Source: Gadus chalcogrammus
Taxonomy: Eukaryota; Chordata; Actinopteri; Gadiformes; Gadidae
Assembly: GCF_026213295.1 (NCBI RefSeq)
Contig: NC_079415.1
Span: forward strand, 24,191,847 to 24,255,846
Direction of reading: 5' to 3'
Length of the DNA: 64,000 nucleotides
Each line of letters opens with the position of its first letter. Position 1 is the stretch's first letter. Shown piece after piece: positions 10,801 through 22,555 of this stretch. The notes under the pieces were generated by a model. The model was not told where the DNA came from, made no database searches, and worked only from the letters and a program-made list of their open reading frames with translations. A program made the translations under genes and the position numbers.

Positions 10801-12480
10801 ACTGCCTACCCTGACAAAATTCAAACGTAAAAATGTTTATTAAATAATTTTATTTAATAAACTTGTATTTGTATTTGTACCGAGTATTCTTGTGTTTTAT
10901 ATATGCAATATATACGTTATTCCAATTGTTTAGACGTTACGATGACAATTGTATCAGTTACGCAACATCAAATACAAAAAACCGGTAGAATAAGCAATGC
11001 CTTTGCTGTCCATTCATTGTGAACGGCAACGAAAAACTGATGTGGCGCATGCGCACTTCGATCCTGTATTCTTTAACATCTACGCCGAAAGGCACAACTC
11101 TGCTGTGCCTTTGTACGTAAATATGTTATGCCAGTAATCATCTACGCTACGTATCAAACATGGACCAATCGAAATCGAGATATTACTGGACATTTGCGCA
11201 GCTGACGTCATTACACCGGCTACACGTAATCCCCGCTAAACTCAAAAAGTTAAAATGACAGCAGTGTAAAAATATCTACCGATATTTTAGAGCTAAGAAA
11301 TTTCTCTAAACTCAACTTTACTAGCAAAAATGAGCTACTGGCAAAAGGGAGGCCTATGCCAACACTTGATGCACTCTTGCAGAAAAAGGGACCGAAAATT
11401 GTTCGCTCGTTTCAAACGGATTGGTACGAGAAAAATGATTGGCTTTGTGGCTGTGCCACCAGTCAGCGGCTGTTCTGCCATCCCTAAGGATGGCAGAACA
11501 ATTAAGGATACAGTGGTTGTATTCTGATGATGTGTGTGTGCGTGCGTGTGGGAGAGTGAGAGTAATAGACGATATGTCATCCTGATTTGATTTTTTTTTA
11601 TTTATGCAGGGGCGGAGTGGGACACAAAAATCTCAGTGCCTACCCACTTACTGACTTCACCGCACGTCACTGACCCGGTTACACCCCTAGTGGCCGTACC
11701 ATAAGACTTGGATTATGCAGCACAAAGACTGAGAATGTGCTGTGTACATTTTGCTTTTGTTGTGCTGTTGTCAATATTAATAGTAATCATTATTATTACT
11801 GTAATCATGATAGAAAAATATATATTTGAATTGAACACAGAAATTGTAAAATATTATATTATGAACATTGGTAAAATCAATATGTGTTTATAAGTGTGCA
11901 ATACTTACCCATGGCTCTCTACCATGTCAGCCACAAGTATGTTGATCATCCTTCTTCTTGTACCATCCGACAGACTCTTTGTTTTCTCGTATTCTGTGAT
12001 TATTTTGGTCACTGCATCGACAATTTGAAACAACAATTGCCTAGCATTCAAACATTTCAGGTAGACGACAAGAACATATTTGAATTCAATTCAATTCAGT
12101 TTATTTCAGTTTAAATTAATAAAACACATCATCATACATGGGTTAAAAATGCCAGAATTAGCCAAAAGGCTATTTTTCATCTGTAGTCCCCTGGCATGGG
12201 GTTAGACCAATACATTTCTTCTCTGGTGTGTTGCCCCTTTTGCAGAGATGTTTTTTTTCTTTTTTAAACAAATACTCATTTATTATCTGCAGCTTCAGAC
12301 CTTAGTTTAAAAGGTCACTTACATCGCGAGCATTGCTGCTGTCAGGGGGTCCTTCAATCAGCCGTTTTCTTCGAGCTATAATTGTTGAGTCTGAGCTTGA
12401 AGATGCCCCATGGGATGCACGTGATGGTGACCAATCAGATAAGGATGAGCCCTCTGAAGACTCTCCAACACTGTTGTCTA

Positions 12481-12573
<93 letters not shown>

Positions 12574-13001
12574 TATATTTTAAAGTTTGACAATATAACT
12601 ATTTTGGATATAAATTATTACATTTAAAATAGTTATGAGAAATATAAGGTTGCGTTTTCTTACCATTGCAATCTTCAGTGCAGGCCTTGAAGGACACCTG
12701 AGATGACTTCAAAAGCTCATCAAAGATGTCAGAATCCACTTCAACTCCTGCAGAATCCTTGAGCATCAAAGCAGTAAAACCTGACAAATTGAATTTTGCC
12801 AGCACTAAAACAAAAGACAATTTGGATTATAGCATAACTTCCAAGTAAGTTACACATACAACATTGTAAAACCAGAAGACATGGATAAAGCTTGACACTT
12901 TAGTTACCTCCTTGTAAAAATTCAGAGAAACTGAAGACCTCCTCCACCTTTGGTACCCTGACCCATTTGCTCACCCCCTTATATTCGACAGGAACCAGCA
13001 T
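7876..13001 (-). CDS. Spliced 'SAMD3-like' transposon accessory protein (copy 1, nine exons)
   Basis: Exons on the minus strand, all with GT-AG ends: 13001-12908, 12804-12664, 12477-12323, 12040-11909, 9836-9743, 9606-9277, 9187-9013, 8610-8483, 8199-7876. Exons 1-2 form a CIDE-N/PB1-like ubiquitin fold (VPVEYKGVSKWV, then LKDSAGVEVDSDIFDELL). A Ser-rich linker precedes a helical region (ITEYEKTKSLSDGTRRRM). Later exons carry GSGYLAWRLKTVQR, FLAKWPTFFKPKVI and NFYIILDQKAIP, blocks I know from teleost proteins annotated as SAMD3-like and carried by CMC transposons. Phases agree across exons 5-9; the exon 3 to exon 4 join is one base off, so either a boundary is wrong or the gene carries a frameshift. 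Its cellular role is unknown. Exons 1-5 lie in the left arm of the large palindrome. Confidence 0.7.
10170..10292. repeat. Hairpin repeat (first of three copies)
   Basis: Inverted arms GCCGGTCATTATCG... and ...CGATAATGACCGGC enclose paired GGGCGAA/TTCGCCC segments, giving a stem-loop of about 120 bases. Further copies are at about 30026-30148 and 33471-33592. Confidence 0.75.
10768..11672. mobile_element. hAT MITE nested in the Harbinger-like MITE (left arm)
   Basis: Inverted ends CAGTGACGTGC / GCACGTCACTG are flanked by the perfect 8-bp duplication ACCCGGTT (10760-10767 and 11673-11680). Length 905 bp, with no transposase. The copy in the right arm, 28644-29548, has the same length and the same duplication. 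Confidence 0.88.
12481..12571 (+). repeat. (CA)n microsatellite beside a splice acceptor
   Basis: About 45 CA units. On the gene strand it is a (TG)n tract ending immediately before the TAG acceptor of accessory exon 3 (exon start 12477), so it replaces the usual pyrimidine tract. Confidence 0.95.
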
Positions 13002-13009
13002 GTCTCCAC

Positions 13010-14276
13010 CTTCAAAGGAAAGAATGGCATTTATATATAAATAAATAAAACACATTCTAAAAAGCATAAAACAGCATGCACATGATTAAACAAGACAAAA
13101 TAGTTGGTTTAAAAGGGAGGACTGAAGTTAAGAATGAAGAACATGATTATTCCTCCTCTCCTCTTATCTGTCCTCCTGTGCTCCTGTGAGCCTGTCTGTG
13201 CTGCTGCTGATAGTCAACAGCGCTATACAGGCAAACTAAGCTAAACAGAAAGGACATACAGACAGCTTTTTGTTAAGCTTGTTTGTAAGAGTTAGCCAAC
13301 ATGCTGTAAGCTGCTGCTGAGCTAGCGAGCTACAGAGCATATAAAAAAATATCTGTGCCGTTTTATTGCAGTTACTTACAGTTTCTACGAGCGTAGTTCA
13401 CGGCTACACGCCGTCGGGTTATCTCATACCGCACCGGTATGAGATAACCCGCACCGTGGAGCAGGTCCAGGCAGACCTCCTATACCGCACCGCGTGCAGC
13501 GCGCGTTGGTGAAGGCTGGCAGTCGTGGCCGCAGCGGGCCAACTGCACTGTGTAACTCCAGCATTGAGATAACAACTACCAGAGTTTGTTGCGGCTATGA
13601 CTAAGCATAAATCTATCTACATATACTACTCCCTTAATTTCAAAAAGATACTAGGTATTATTAACTTCTCCTTATGAGTGATAGCGAAAACTCACCTGTC
13701 CTCTCCTTCCTCGACTGTGCCCAGTGCCCACCCTCTCCGGCTCTCCTCAGTTTATTCGTCAGCAAAGTGAAACTTATATTTTCGATGTTTGCGAGTAAAA
13801 AGAAAGACAAGCACATTTAATTAAAAAAAAATCTCAGATATTACTGATATTATACTCTCGACAGCCGGAGTGAAAATTAGCTACCATCTTTACCAAGTTT
13901 ATGCTAGCAATCGCCAGTTCGACAAAAATCTATTTAAAATGGGATTAGAAAGTAACAGACAGCATATATCCATACAAAAGCAAACAAACTAAGTTTTTCG
14001 AATTATTTAAGCGTTTATCAACCGCACAACATTAACCCTAACCAAGTTTAACTTACCACAGCGGTTAGAAAGATGGCTACCGAAAGTTCTGGATCAGCTC
14101 TGGATGGCGCTTCTTTGCAAATGTGAAATGTGGGGGTGTGGTCAAATCAACACTCACGGTGTGAGAATCCCCTAACGACCGAAATCTACACCAACACTTT
14201 CATCAAAAAACTCTCCTGGTGTACATTATGATCAATTCAGTGTTAAAATAACACTGCACCCTGTTGATTAACACCA
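13010..14276. other. 5' flank of the accessory gene; no further gene seen
   Basis: Between the first coding exon and the CACTA terminus. It may contain untranslated first exons: minus-strand donor-like sites follow CGGCTGTGGTAAGTT-type sequence near 14055 and a GAGAGGACAGGTGAGT site near 13695. A perfect short hairpin, GGGTTATCTCATACC / GGTATGAGATAACCC, lies at about 13416-13452. 14195-14276 is rich in CAACACT/AGTGTTA motifs. The mirror image is at about 26045-27312. Confidence 0.5.
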
Positions 14277-16200
14277 ACACTGAAAAATTGGTAACCCTTC
14301 CTTTTACAGTCCCCTAATTACTAGGTATTTACCCGGTACATGCATGGTAAATTATAGTGTATTACTGGGTAATTACCACTGGTAATAAGAAGGTAAATAC
14401 AGAGGTAGTTACCCGGTAAATACATGGTAAATCATAGTGTATTACTGGGTAATTACCACTGGTAATAAGAAGGTAAATACAGAGGTAGTTACCCGGTAAA
14501 TACATGGTAAATCATAGTGTATTACTGGGTAATTACCACTGGTAATAAGAAGGCAAATACAGAGGAATTATCCGGTAAATTATAGTGTATTACTGTGTAA
14601 TTACCACTGGTAATAAGAAGGTAAATACAGAGGAATTACAGCTGATGTACCAAGTAAAACCTCCACTATTACCCATCAACTCAACTAAGTAGCGTGTAGT
14701 TGTAACTGTTTTAGGTTGGTAATAACTCCGATATTGTGTACTTCCTAGGAAATTAGGCAACCAATTCTTAGAAAAACCTATTATCCAAGGTTTATGTTGG
14801 TAACAGCCCAAATTTAATGATATATCTAGAAATTAGCATAGTACTTTCCAATAAAATACTTTTTCTTAGTTATTATTCATAGCTACACCCATTTAGAAAG
14901 GGTTTATTCAGTTTACCACTATGGAATTACTTACCTGGTAACAACCTCTGCAGGAAGTTTTCCTCTGGTGTCATGGTACATCTTCTTAAATACTGGGTAC
15001 AAAGCCGTTTGTTTCCATGGTATTACCAGGTTCTTACCATATCATTTATAATAGATACATTCCATTGTCCATGCAGTCAACACAAACTTGTACCATGTAC
15101 GTTCTGCGACGTTACCAAGTAAAACACGACAATTTACCCAGTAAGTAAGCTGAAACTGTACTGTAAAAGGAAGCCTCGTTTGTTTCCATGGTATTACCAG
15201 GTTCTTACCATACAATTTGTAATACATTATTCCCTTTTCCATGCAGTCAACACAAACTTGTACCATGTACGTTCTGCGACGTTACCAAGTAAAACACGAC
15301 AATTTACCCAGTAGTTAAGCTGAAACTGTATTGTAAAAGGAAGCCTCGTTTGTTTCCATGGTATTACCAGGTTCTTACCATATAATTTGTAATACATTAT
15401 TCCCTTTTCCATGCAGTCAACACAAACTTGTACCATGAACGTTCTGCGACGTTACCAAGTAAAACACGACTATTTACCCAGTAAGTAAGCTGAAACTGTA
15501 CTGTAAAAGGAAGCCTTGTTTGTTTCCATGGTATTACCAGGTTCTTACCATATAATTTGTAACACATTATTCCCTTTTCCATGCAGTCAACACAAACTTG
15601 TACCATGTACGTTCTGCGACGTTACCAAGTAAAACACGACAATTTACCCAGTAATTAAGCTGAAACTGTACTGTAAAAGGAAGCCTCGTTTGTTTCCATG
15701 GTATTACCAGGTTCTTACCATATAATTTGTAATACATTATTCCCTTTTCCATGCAGTCAACACAAACTTGTACCATGTACGTTCTGCGACGTTACCAAGT
15801 AAAACACGACAATTTACCCAGTAATTAAGCTGAAACTGTACTGTAAAAGGAAGCCTCGTTTGTTTCCATGGTATTACCAGGCTCTTACCATACAAGTTGT
15901 AACTGGTTATTCCCTTTTCCATGCAATCAACACAAACCATATATGTTCTGCAACATCGTTCACCAGTAGTTAAGCACTTTAATTGTTGTTATAAAACCCC
16001 AAACCACTGTTGATGAAAGACGTATTAAAATTAAACATAATCAAAGGCTTATCTTTCAAACAATGCATATCTCACAAACAGGCACTGAACACTGAAGAAA
16101 TCGGACAAACAAAAGAGCCGTCCACATCAACTCAATTTAAATGTTACTGATGGTGTTTTCATAAAACACATGACAGTGTTATGGCAAGTGACCACAAGGA
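14277..16200. mobile_element. CACTA-type terminus with subterminal repeats (left arm)
   Basis: Begins CACTGAAAAATTGGTAACCC, the CACTR end expected for CMC/EnSpm. Inward lie about four 70-80-bp units rich in GGTAA/TTACC (14330-14640), a unique stretch (14640-15008) and the 170-bp array. Dense short repeats just inside the ends are characteristic of CACTA elements, where the transposase binds. I cannot see a matching outer end or target duplication. Confidence 0.6.
15008..15945 (+). repeat. 170-bp tandem array (left arm, about 5.5 units)
   Basis: GTTTGTTTCCATGGTATTACC recurs every 170-171 bp at about 15008, 15178, 15348, 15519, 15689 and 15859. Each unit contains ACTGTAAAAGGAAG and GGTAA motifs. 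Because 170 is not a multiple of three, the serial 69-codon ORFs here are repeat artefacts. Confidence 0.92.
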
Positions 16201-16204
16201 AGAC

Positions 16205-16415
16205 TGCTTCAACCTCTACAATTTGAATAAGTGGTGAATGCCATGCAGCAATCTGCCTATGGGAGCATCTTCGTGGTCATTCGCAAACCAATGAGTCCAC
16301 TCGATGAATGAGAGATGACTCTTTAGTGTCTTCTCTGTGAGGTATCCCTGCAGTCTCCACATCTGGGATTTGAAGGCTGGCCAAGACCTGACCAGGTACT
16401 TCCAAATCTCCCCTT
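16205..16415 (-). CDS. Last exon of an unrecognised element gene (left arm)
   Basis: The minus strand reads an open stretch of about 65 codons ending in a stop near 16205, preceded by a TTCTTGAAG acceptor-like site. It includes SQMWRLQGYLTEKTLKSHL, then WTHWF and APIGRLLHGIHHLFKL. The right arm copy (about 23752-23947, plus strand) is also open and differs by a few residues, which suggests past coding constraint. I do not recognise the family. Its position just inside the CACTA terminus and subterminal repeats suggests the 3' end of an accessory gene carried by that CMC element. Upstream exons would have lain where the satellite array now sits. Confidence 0.4.
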
Positions 16416-16626
16416 CAAGAATCAGAAGACAAGAAAATAAACATTAGGACTGTCAATTAATTAACATTTCTAGAACATGTAGAAGTCAAGGATTATTTTG
16501 TTTATCAGTTAAGAAAGGATGCAAGTCCTCTGGCCATTGTGTTTGGTCATATTGAAAAGAGAAAAAGGCATAGCCATAAAACCGTGGTGAAGTTAGTTTG
16601 AAGTTGGATATTCGACGGATATTCGG

Positions 16627-19117
16627 CCATTCATTTCCTATGGAAAATTACTTTTTGCTCAATAGCTTCCGAGTTATAGGACCCAGAGGCCCCAGACCAA
16701 TGTTGACCTGTCCTACTATGTGGTACTAACAACACACACCTCACTAAAAAATAATATTTTGCTCCTCCTATTTTATTTAAATATTTTAAGAATCCCATTC
16801 ATTTCCTATGGGAAATTGCTTTTTGCTCAATAGCTTCCGAGTTATAGGACCCAGAGGCCCCAGACCAATGTTGACCTGTCCTACTATGTGGTACGAACAA
16901 CACACACCTCACTAAAAATTAATATTTTGCTCCTCCTATTTTATTTAAATATTTTAAGAATCCCATTAATTTCCTATGGGAAATTGCTTTTTGCTCAATA
17001 GCTTCCGAGTTAGAGGACCCAGAGGCCCCAGACCAATGTTGACCTGTCCTACTATGTGGTACTAACAACACACACCTCACTAAAAATTAATATTTTGCTC
17101 CTCCTATTTTATTTAAATATTTTAAGAATACCATTCATTTCCTATGGAAGACGGCTTTTTGCTCAATAGCTTCCGAGTTATGGGACCCAGAGGCCCCAGA
17201 CCAATTTAGACCTGTTCTACTATGTGGTACTAACAATACACACCTCACTAAAAATTAATATTTTGCTCCTCCTATTTTATTTAAATATTTTAAGAATCCC
17301 ATTCATTTCCTATGGAAGACGGCTTTTTGCTCAATAGCTTCCGAGTTATGGGACCCAGAGGCCCCAGACCAATTTAGACCTGTTCTACTATGTGGTACTA
17401 ACAACACACACCTCACTAAAAATTTATATTTTGCTCCTCCTATTTTATTTAAATATTTTAAGAATCCCATTCATTTCCTATGGGAAATTGCATTTTGCTC
17501 AATAGCTTCCGAGTTATAGGACCCAGAGGCCCCAGACCAATGTTGACCTGTCCTACTATGTGGTACTAACAACACACACCTCACTAAAAATAATATTTTG
17601 CTCCTCCTATTTTATTTAAATATTTTAAGAATCCCATTCATTTCCTATGGGAAATTGCTTTTTGCTCAATAGCTTCCGAGTTATAGGACCCAGAGGCCCC
17701 AGACCAATGTTGACCTGTCCTACTATGTGGTACTAACAACACACACCTCACTAAAAATTAATATTTTGCTCCTCCTATTTTATTTAAATATTTTAAGAAT
17801 CCCATTCATTTCCTATGGGAAATTGCTTTTTGCTCAATAGCTTCCGAGTTATAGGACCCAGAGGCCCCAGACCAATGTTGACCTGTCCTACTATGTGGTA
17901 CTAACAACACACACCTCACTAAAAATTAATATTTTGCTCCTCCTATTTTATTTAAATATTTTAAGAATCCCATTCATTTCCTATGGAAGACGGCTTTTTG
18001 CTCAATAGCTTCCGAGTTATGGGACCATGAGGCCCCAGACCAATTTAGACCTGTTCTACTATGTGGTACTAACAACACACACCTCACTAAAAATTAATAT
18101 TTTGCTCCTCCTATTTTATTTAAATATTTTAAGAATCCCATTCATTTCCTATGGAAGACGGCTTTTTGCTCAATAGCTTCCGAGTTATGGGACCCAGAGG
18201 CCCCAGACCAATTTAGACCGGTTCTACTATGTGGTACTAACAACACACACCTCACTAAAAAATAATATTTTGCTCCTCCTATTTTATTTAAATATTTTAA
18301 GAATCCCAATCATTTCCTATGGGAAATTGCTTTTTGCTCAATAGCTTCCGAGTTATAGGACCCAGAGGCCCCAGACCAATGTTCACCTGTTCTACTATGT
18401 GGTACTAACAACACACACCTCACTAAAAATTAATATTTTGCACCTCCTATTTAATTTAAATATTTTAAGAATCCCATTCATTTCCAATGGGAAATTGCTT
18501 TTTGCTCAATAGCTTCCGAGTTATAGGAGCCAGTGGCCCCAGACCAATGTTGACCTGTCCTACTATGTGGTACTAACAACACACACCTCACTAAAAATTT
18601 ATATTTTGCTCCTCCTATTTTATTTAAATATTTTAAGAATCCCATTCATTTCCTATGGGAAATTGCATTTTGCTCAATAGCTTCCGAGTTATAGGACCCA
18701 GAGGCCCCAGACCAATGTTGACCTGTCCTACTATGTGGTACTAACAACACACACCTCACTAAAAAATTATATTTTGCTCCTCCTATTTTATTTAAATATT
18801 TTAAGAATCCCATTCATTTCCTATGGAAAACGGCTTTTTGCTCAATAGCTTCTGAGTTATGGGACCCAGAGGCCCAGACCAATGTTGACCTGTCCTACTA
18901 TGTGGTACTAACAACACACACCTCACTAAAAATTAATATTTTGCTCCTCCTATTTTATTTAAATATTTTAAGAATCCCATTCATTTCCTATGGAAAACGG
19001 CTTTTTGCTCAATAGCTTCTGAGTTATGGGACCCAGAGGCCCCAGACCAATTTAGACATGTTCTACTATGTGGTACGAACAACACACACCTCACTAAAAA
19101 TTAATATTTTGCTCCTC
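16627..19117 (+). repeat. 167-bp satellite array, left (about 15 monomers)
   Basis: Monomers run from CATTCATTTCCTATGG through CTCAATAGCTTCCGAG, GAGGCCCCAGACCAAT and TATGTGGTACTAACAACAC to TTTAAATATTTTAAGAATC. Period is about 167 bp. Two subtypes occur: one with GGGAAATTGC, TTATAGGACC and GTTGACCTGTCC, another with GGAAGACGGC, TTATGGGACC and TTTAGACCTGTTC. Confidence 0.95.
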
Positions 19118-20065
19118 CAGAAACCCAGAAACCCCAGACCAATGCAGACCAACACAGCCTGACTACGAGAACATCAAATACCGACTGTTGGCCAAGGCAC
19201 TTGAACGTCGGTGGCTGACGGGAAAGGTACCCTTCGGCGTAGTCTGCAGACGGAAATGGGGTGCTCCAGCAGCCGATTCACTCCTGTATTAACCCGACTA
19301 CGTCTCCAATAGACGCTGTGAGCATCTCTCCTATTGGATGTTTTTTTGGATATTTTTCTGTGAAAATGGCGGAAATACTTTTTATTCTGGGTGGGTAAGA
19401 TATTTATGCATAGTTACACTATTAAAATTGTTTACGTAAAAATTTTAGTGAGCGTTCCGCAGCATTGAGAAGAGCTGGAATAAATAAATAAATATGTTTA
19501 TATATTTATTTATTATATACGGAGACCACCAGACTTCCTCGAAGCAACGAGAATGGTCTATTAAATTCAAAATGGGATTTAAGGGATACAGTGCCATACG
19601 GTCCATCGCCATACGTCAATATGAATTAAATTCATAGAATTTACGAGTCGATGGTCAATGGTCGGATACAGATCTTGTTATAACGACAATTGAATAAAAG
19701 CTATGGTCTACTTATAATATTATAACAAAATAATTGTACATTTAATTATTTATATAATATATATTTTAATATTTAATTAATTAAATACAATAACGTCTGT
19801 AAACATGTGCCATGCCTAGGTTTTTTGGCCTTTTCTTTTCAATGGGCCTGCGTCCACGTCACGTAACTCTCATGGTTGCTATGTCAGCCCCCTCTGCTCC
19901 TTACATGGCTCCAAACCACGTGGGCGGCAACGGAGCTGCCGTCAATTATGTTGTTTTTGTCATAGGGTCCGCTGTTTAGGAAATAGACAGATATTCCAAG
20001 GTTTCCTTCGAAAGGCACCTTGGAATATGTATCTATTCCCTGCAGTTTAGACATAATTAATACAA
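19118..20065. other. Spacer between the mirrored satellites
   Basis: Not part of the inverted repeat. 19118-19330 holds a short open stretch on the plus strand (YENIKYRLLAKALERRWLTG) bounded by an acceptor-like TCCTCCAG and GGAAAGGTACCC; it could be a decayed exon but is unsupported. 19480-19800 is AT-rich. 19840-20055 is a diverged copy of the repeat at 34570-34800, recognisable by GGAGCTGCCGTCAATT and AATAGACAGATATTCCAAGG. Confidence 0.55.
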
Positions 20066-22500
20066 CATTGGTCAACATTGGTCTGGGGCCTCTGGGTCCC
20101 ATAACTCGGAAGCTATTGAGCAAAAAGCCGTCTTCCATAGGAAATGAATGGGATTCTTAAAATATTTAAATAAAATAGGAGGAGCAAAATATTAATTTTT
20201 AGTGAGGTGTGTGTTGTTAGTACCACATAGTAGAACAGGTCTAAATTGGTCTGGGGCCTCTGGGTCCCATAACTCGGAAGCTATTGAGCAAAAAGCCGTC
20301 TTCCATAGGAAATTAATGGGATTCTTAAAATATTTAAATAAAATAGGAGGAGCAAAATATTAATTTTTAGTGAGGTGTGTGTTGTTAGTACCACATAGTA
20401 GAACAGGTCTAAATTGGTCTGGGGCCTCTGGGTCACATAACTCGGAAGCTATTGAGCAAAAAGCCGTCTTCCATAGGAAATGAATGGGATTCTTAAAATA
20501 TTTAAATAAAATAGGAGGAGCAAAATATTAATTTTTAGTGAGGTGTGTGTTGTTAGTACCACATAGTAGGACAGGTCAACATTGGTCTGGGGCCACTGGC
20601 TCCCATAACTCGGAAGCTATTGAGCAAAAAGCCGTCTATAGGAAATGAATGGGATTCTTAAAATATTTAAATAAAATAGGAGGTGCAGAATATTATTTTT
20701 TAGTGAGGTGTGTGTTGTTAGTACCACATAGTAGAACAGGTCTAAATTGGTCTGGGGCCTCTGGGTCCCATAACTAGGAAGCTATTGAGCAAAAAGCCGT
20801 CTTCCATAGGAAATTAATGGGATTCTTAAAATATTTAAATAAAATAGGAGGAGCAAAATATTAATTTTTAGTGAGGTGTGTGTTGTTAGTACCACATAGT
20901 AGAACAGGTCTAAATTGGTCTGGGGCCTCTGGGTCCCATAACTAGGAAGCTATTGAGCAAAAAGCCGTCTTCCATAGGAAATGAATGGGATTCTTAAAAT
21001 ATTTAAATAAAATAGGAGGAGCAAAATATTAATTTTTAGTGAGGTGTGTGTTGTTAGTACCACATAGTAGAACAGGTCAACATTGGTCTGGGGCCTCTGG
21101 GTCCTATAACTCGGAAGCTATTGAGCAAAAAGCAATTTCCCATAGGAAATGAATGGGATTCTTAAAATATTTAAATAAAATAGGAGGAGCAAAATATTAT
21201 TTTTTAGTGAGGTGTGTGTTGTTAGTACCACATAGTAGAACAGGTCTAAATTGGTCTGGGGCCTCTGGGTCCCATAACTCGGAAGCTATTGAGCAAAAAG
21301 CCGTCTTCCATAGGAAATGAATGGGATTCTTAAAATATTTAAATAAAATAGGAGGAGCAAAATATTAATTTTTAGTGAGGTGTGTGTTGTTAGTACCACA
21401 TAGTAGAACAGGTCTAAATTGGTCTGGGGCCTCTGGGTCCCATAACTCGGAAGCTATTGAGCAAAAAGCAATTTCCCATAGGAAATGAATGGGATTCTTA
21501 AAATATTTAAATAAAATAGGAGGAGCAAAATATAAATTTTTAGTGAGGTGTGTGTTGTTAGTACCACATAGTAGGACAGGTCAACATTGGTCTGGGGCCT
21601 CTGGGTCCTATAACTCGGAAGCTATTGAGCAAAAAGCAATTTCCCATAGGAAATGAATGGGATTCTTAAAATATTTAAATTAAATAGGAGGTGCAAAATA
21701 TTAATTTTTAGTGAGGTGTGTGTTGTTAGTACCACATAGTAGAACAGGTCTAAATTGGTCAGGGGCCTCATGGTCCCATAACTCGGAAGCTATTGAGCAA
21801 AAAGCCGTCTTCCATAGGAAATGAATGGGATTCTTAAAATATTTAAATAAAATAGGAGGTGCAGAATATTAATTTTTAGTGAGGTGTGTGTTGTTAGTAC
21901 CACATAGTAGGACAGGTCAACATTGGTCTGGGGCCTCTGGGTCCTATAACTCGGAAGCTATTGAGCAAAATGCAATTTCCCATAGGAAATGAATGGGATT
22001 CTTAAAATATTTAAATAAAATAGGAGGAGCAAAATATTAATTTTTAGTGAGGTGTGTGTTGTTAGTACCACATAGTAGGACAGGTCAACATTGGTCTGGG
22101 GCCTCTGGGTCCTATAACTCGGAAGCTATTGAGCAAAAAGCAATTTCCCATAGGAAATGAATGGGATTCTTAAAATATTTAAATAAAATAGGAGGAGCAA
22201 AATATTAATTTTTAGTGAGGTGTCTGTTGTTAGTACCACATAGTAGGACAGGTGAACATTGGTCTGGGGCCTCTGGGTCCTATAACTCGGAAGCTATTGA
22301 GCAAAAAGCAATTTCCCATAGGAAATGAATGGGATTCTTAAAATATTTAAATAAAATAGGAGGAGCAAAATATTCATTTTTAGTGAGGTGTGTGTTGTTA
22401 GTACCACATAGTAGGACAGGTCAACATTGGTCTGGGGCCACTGGCTCCTATAACTCGGAAGCTATTGAGCAAAAAGCAATTTCCCATAGGAAATGAATGG
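20066..22500 (-). repeat. 167-bp satellite array, right (about 15 monomers)
   Basis: Reverse-complement array of the same monomer as 16627-19117, again with both subtypes intermixed. Order of subtypes is not a perfect mirror of the left array, so the arrays have been rearranged since or were never exact copies. Confidence 0.95.
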
Positions 22501-22555
22501 CCGAATATCTGTCGAATATCCAACTTCAAACTAACTTCACCACGGTACCTCACCG

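Larger units (their letters stand above)
10046..11701. mobile_element. Harbinger-like MITE in accessory-gene intron (left arm)
   Basis: Termini are inverted TGGTACGGCCAC, flanked by the 3-bp direct repeat TAA (10043-10045 and 11702-11704), as expected for PIF/Harbinger. It lies between accessory exons 4 and 5 and contains a strong hairpin plus a nested hAT MITE. No transposase is seen. An identical-length copy sits in the right arm at 28615-30270. Confidence 0.75.
16590..22547. mobile_element. Foldback-like element with satellite-filled inverted repeats
   Basis: Both outer edges carry inverted copies of a 40-bp motif containing GATATTCGACGGATATTCGG (left) or its complement (right, 22500-22545), directly joined to inverted 167-bp satellite arrays of about 2.45 kb each around a unique 0.95-kb core. 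Long internally tandem terminal repeats around a short core are the architecture of Foldback/Galileo-type elements. No transposase is visible, so class membership is inference. Confidence 0.5.

Noticed and set aside
12302..12627. ORFs with long His-Thr or Cys-Val runs at CA/GT tracts (also near 27.8, 34.1, 45.4 and 48.9 kb)
   Set aside because: They are microsatellite translations; only the short exon 3 part has independent support.
15042..15940. Serial 69-80-codon ORFs starting MVQVCVDCMEKG in both 170-bp arrays
   Set aside because: The unit is 170 bp, not divisible by three, and the ORFs simply restart in each unit. They are translations of a DNA repeat, not a protein family.
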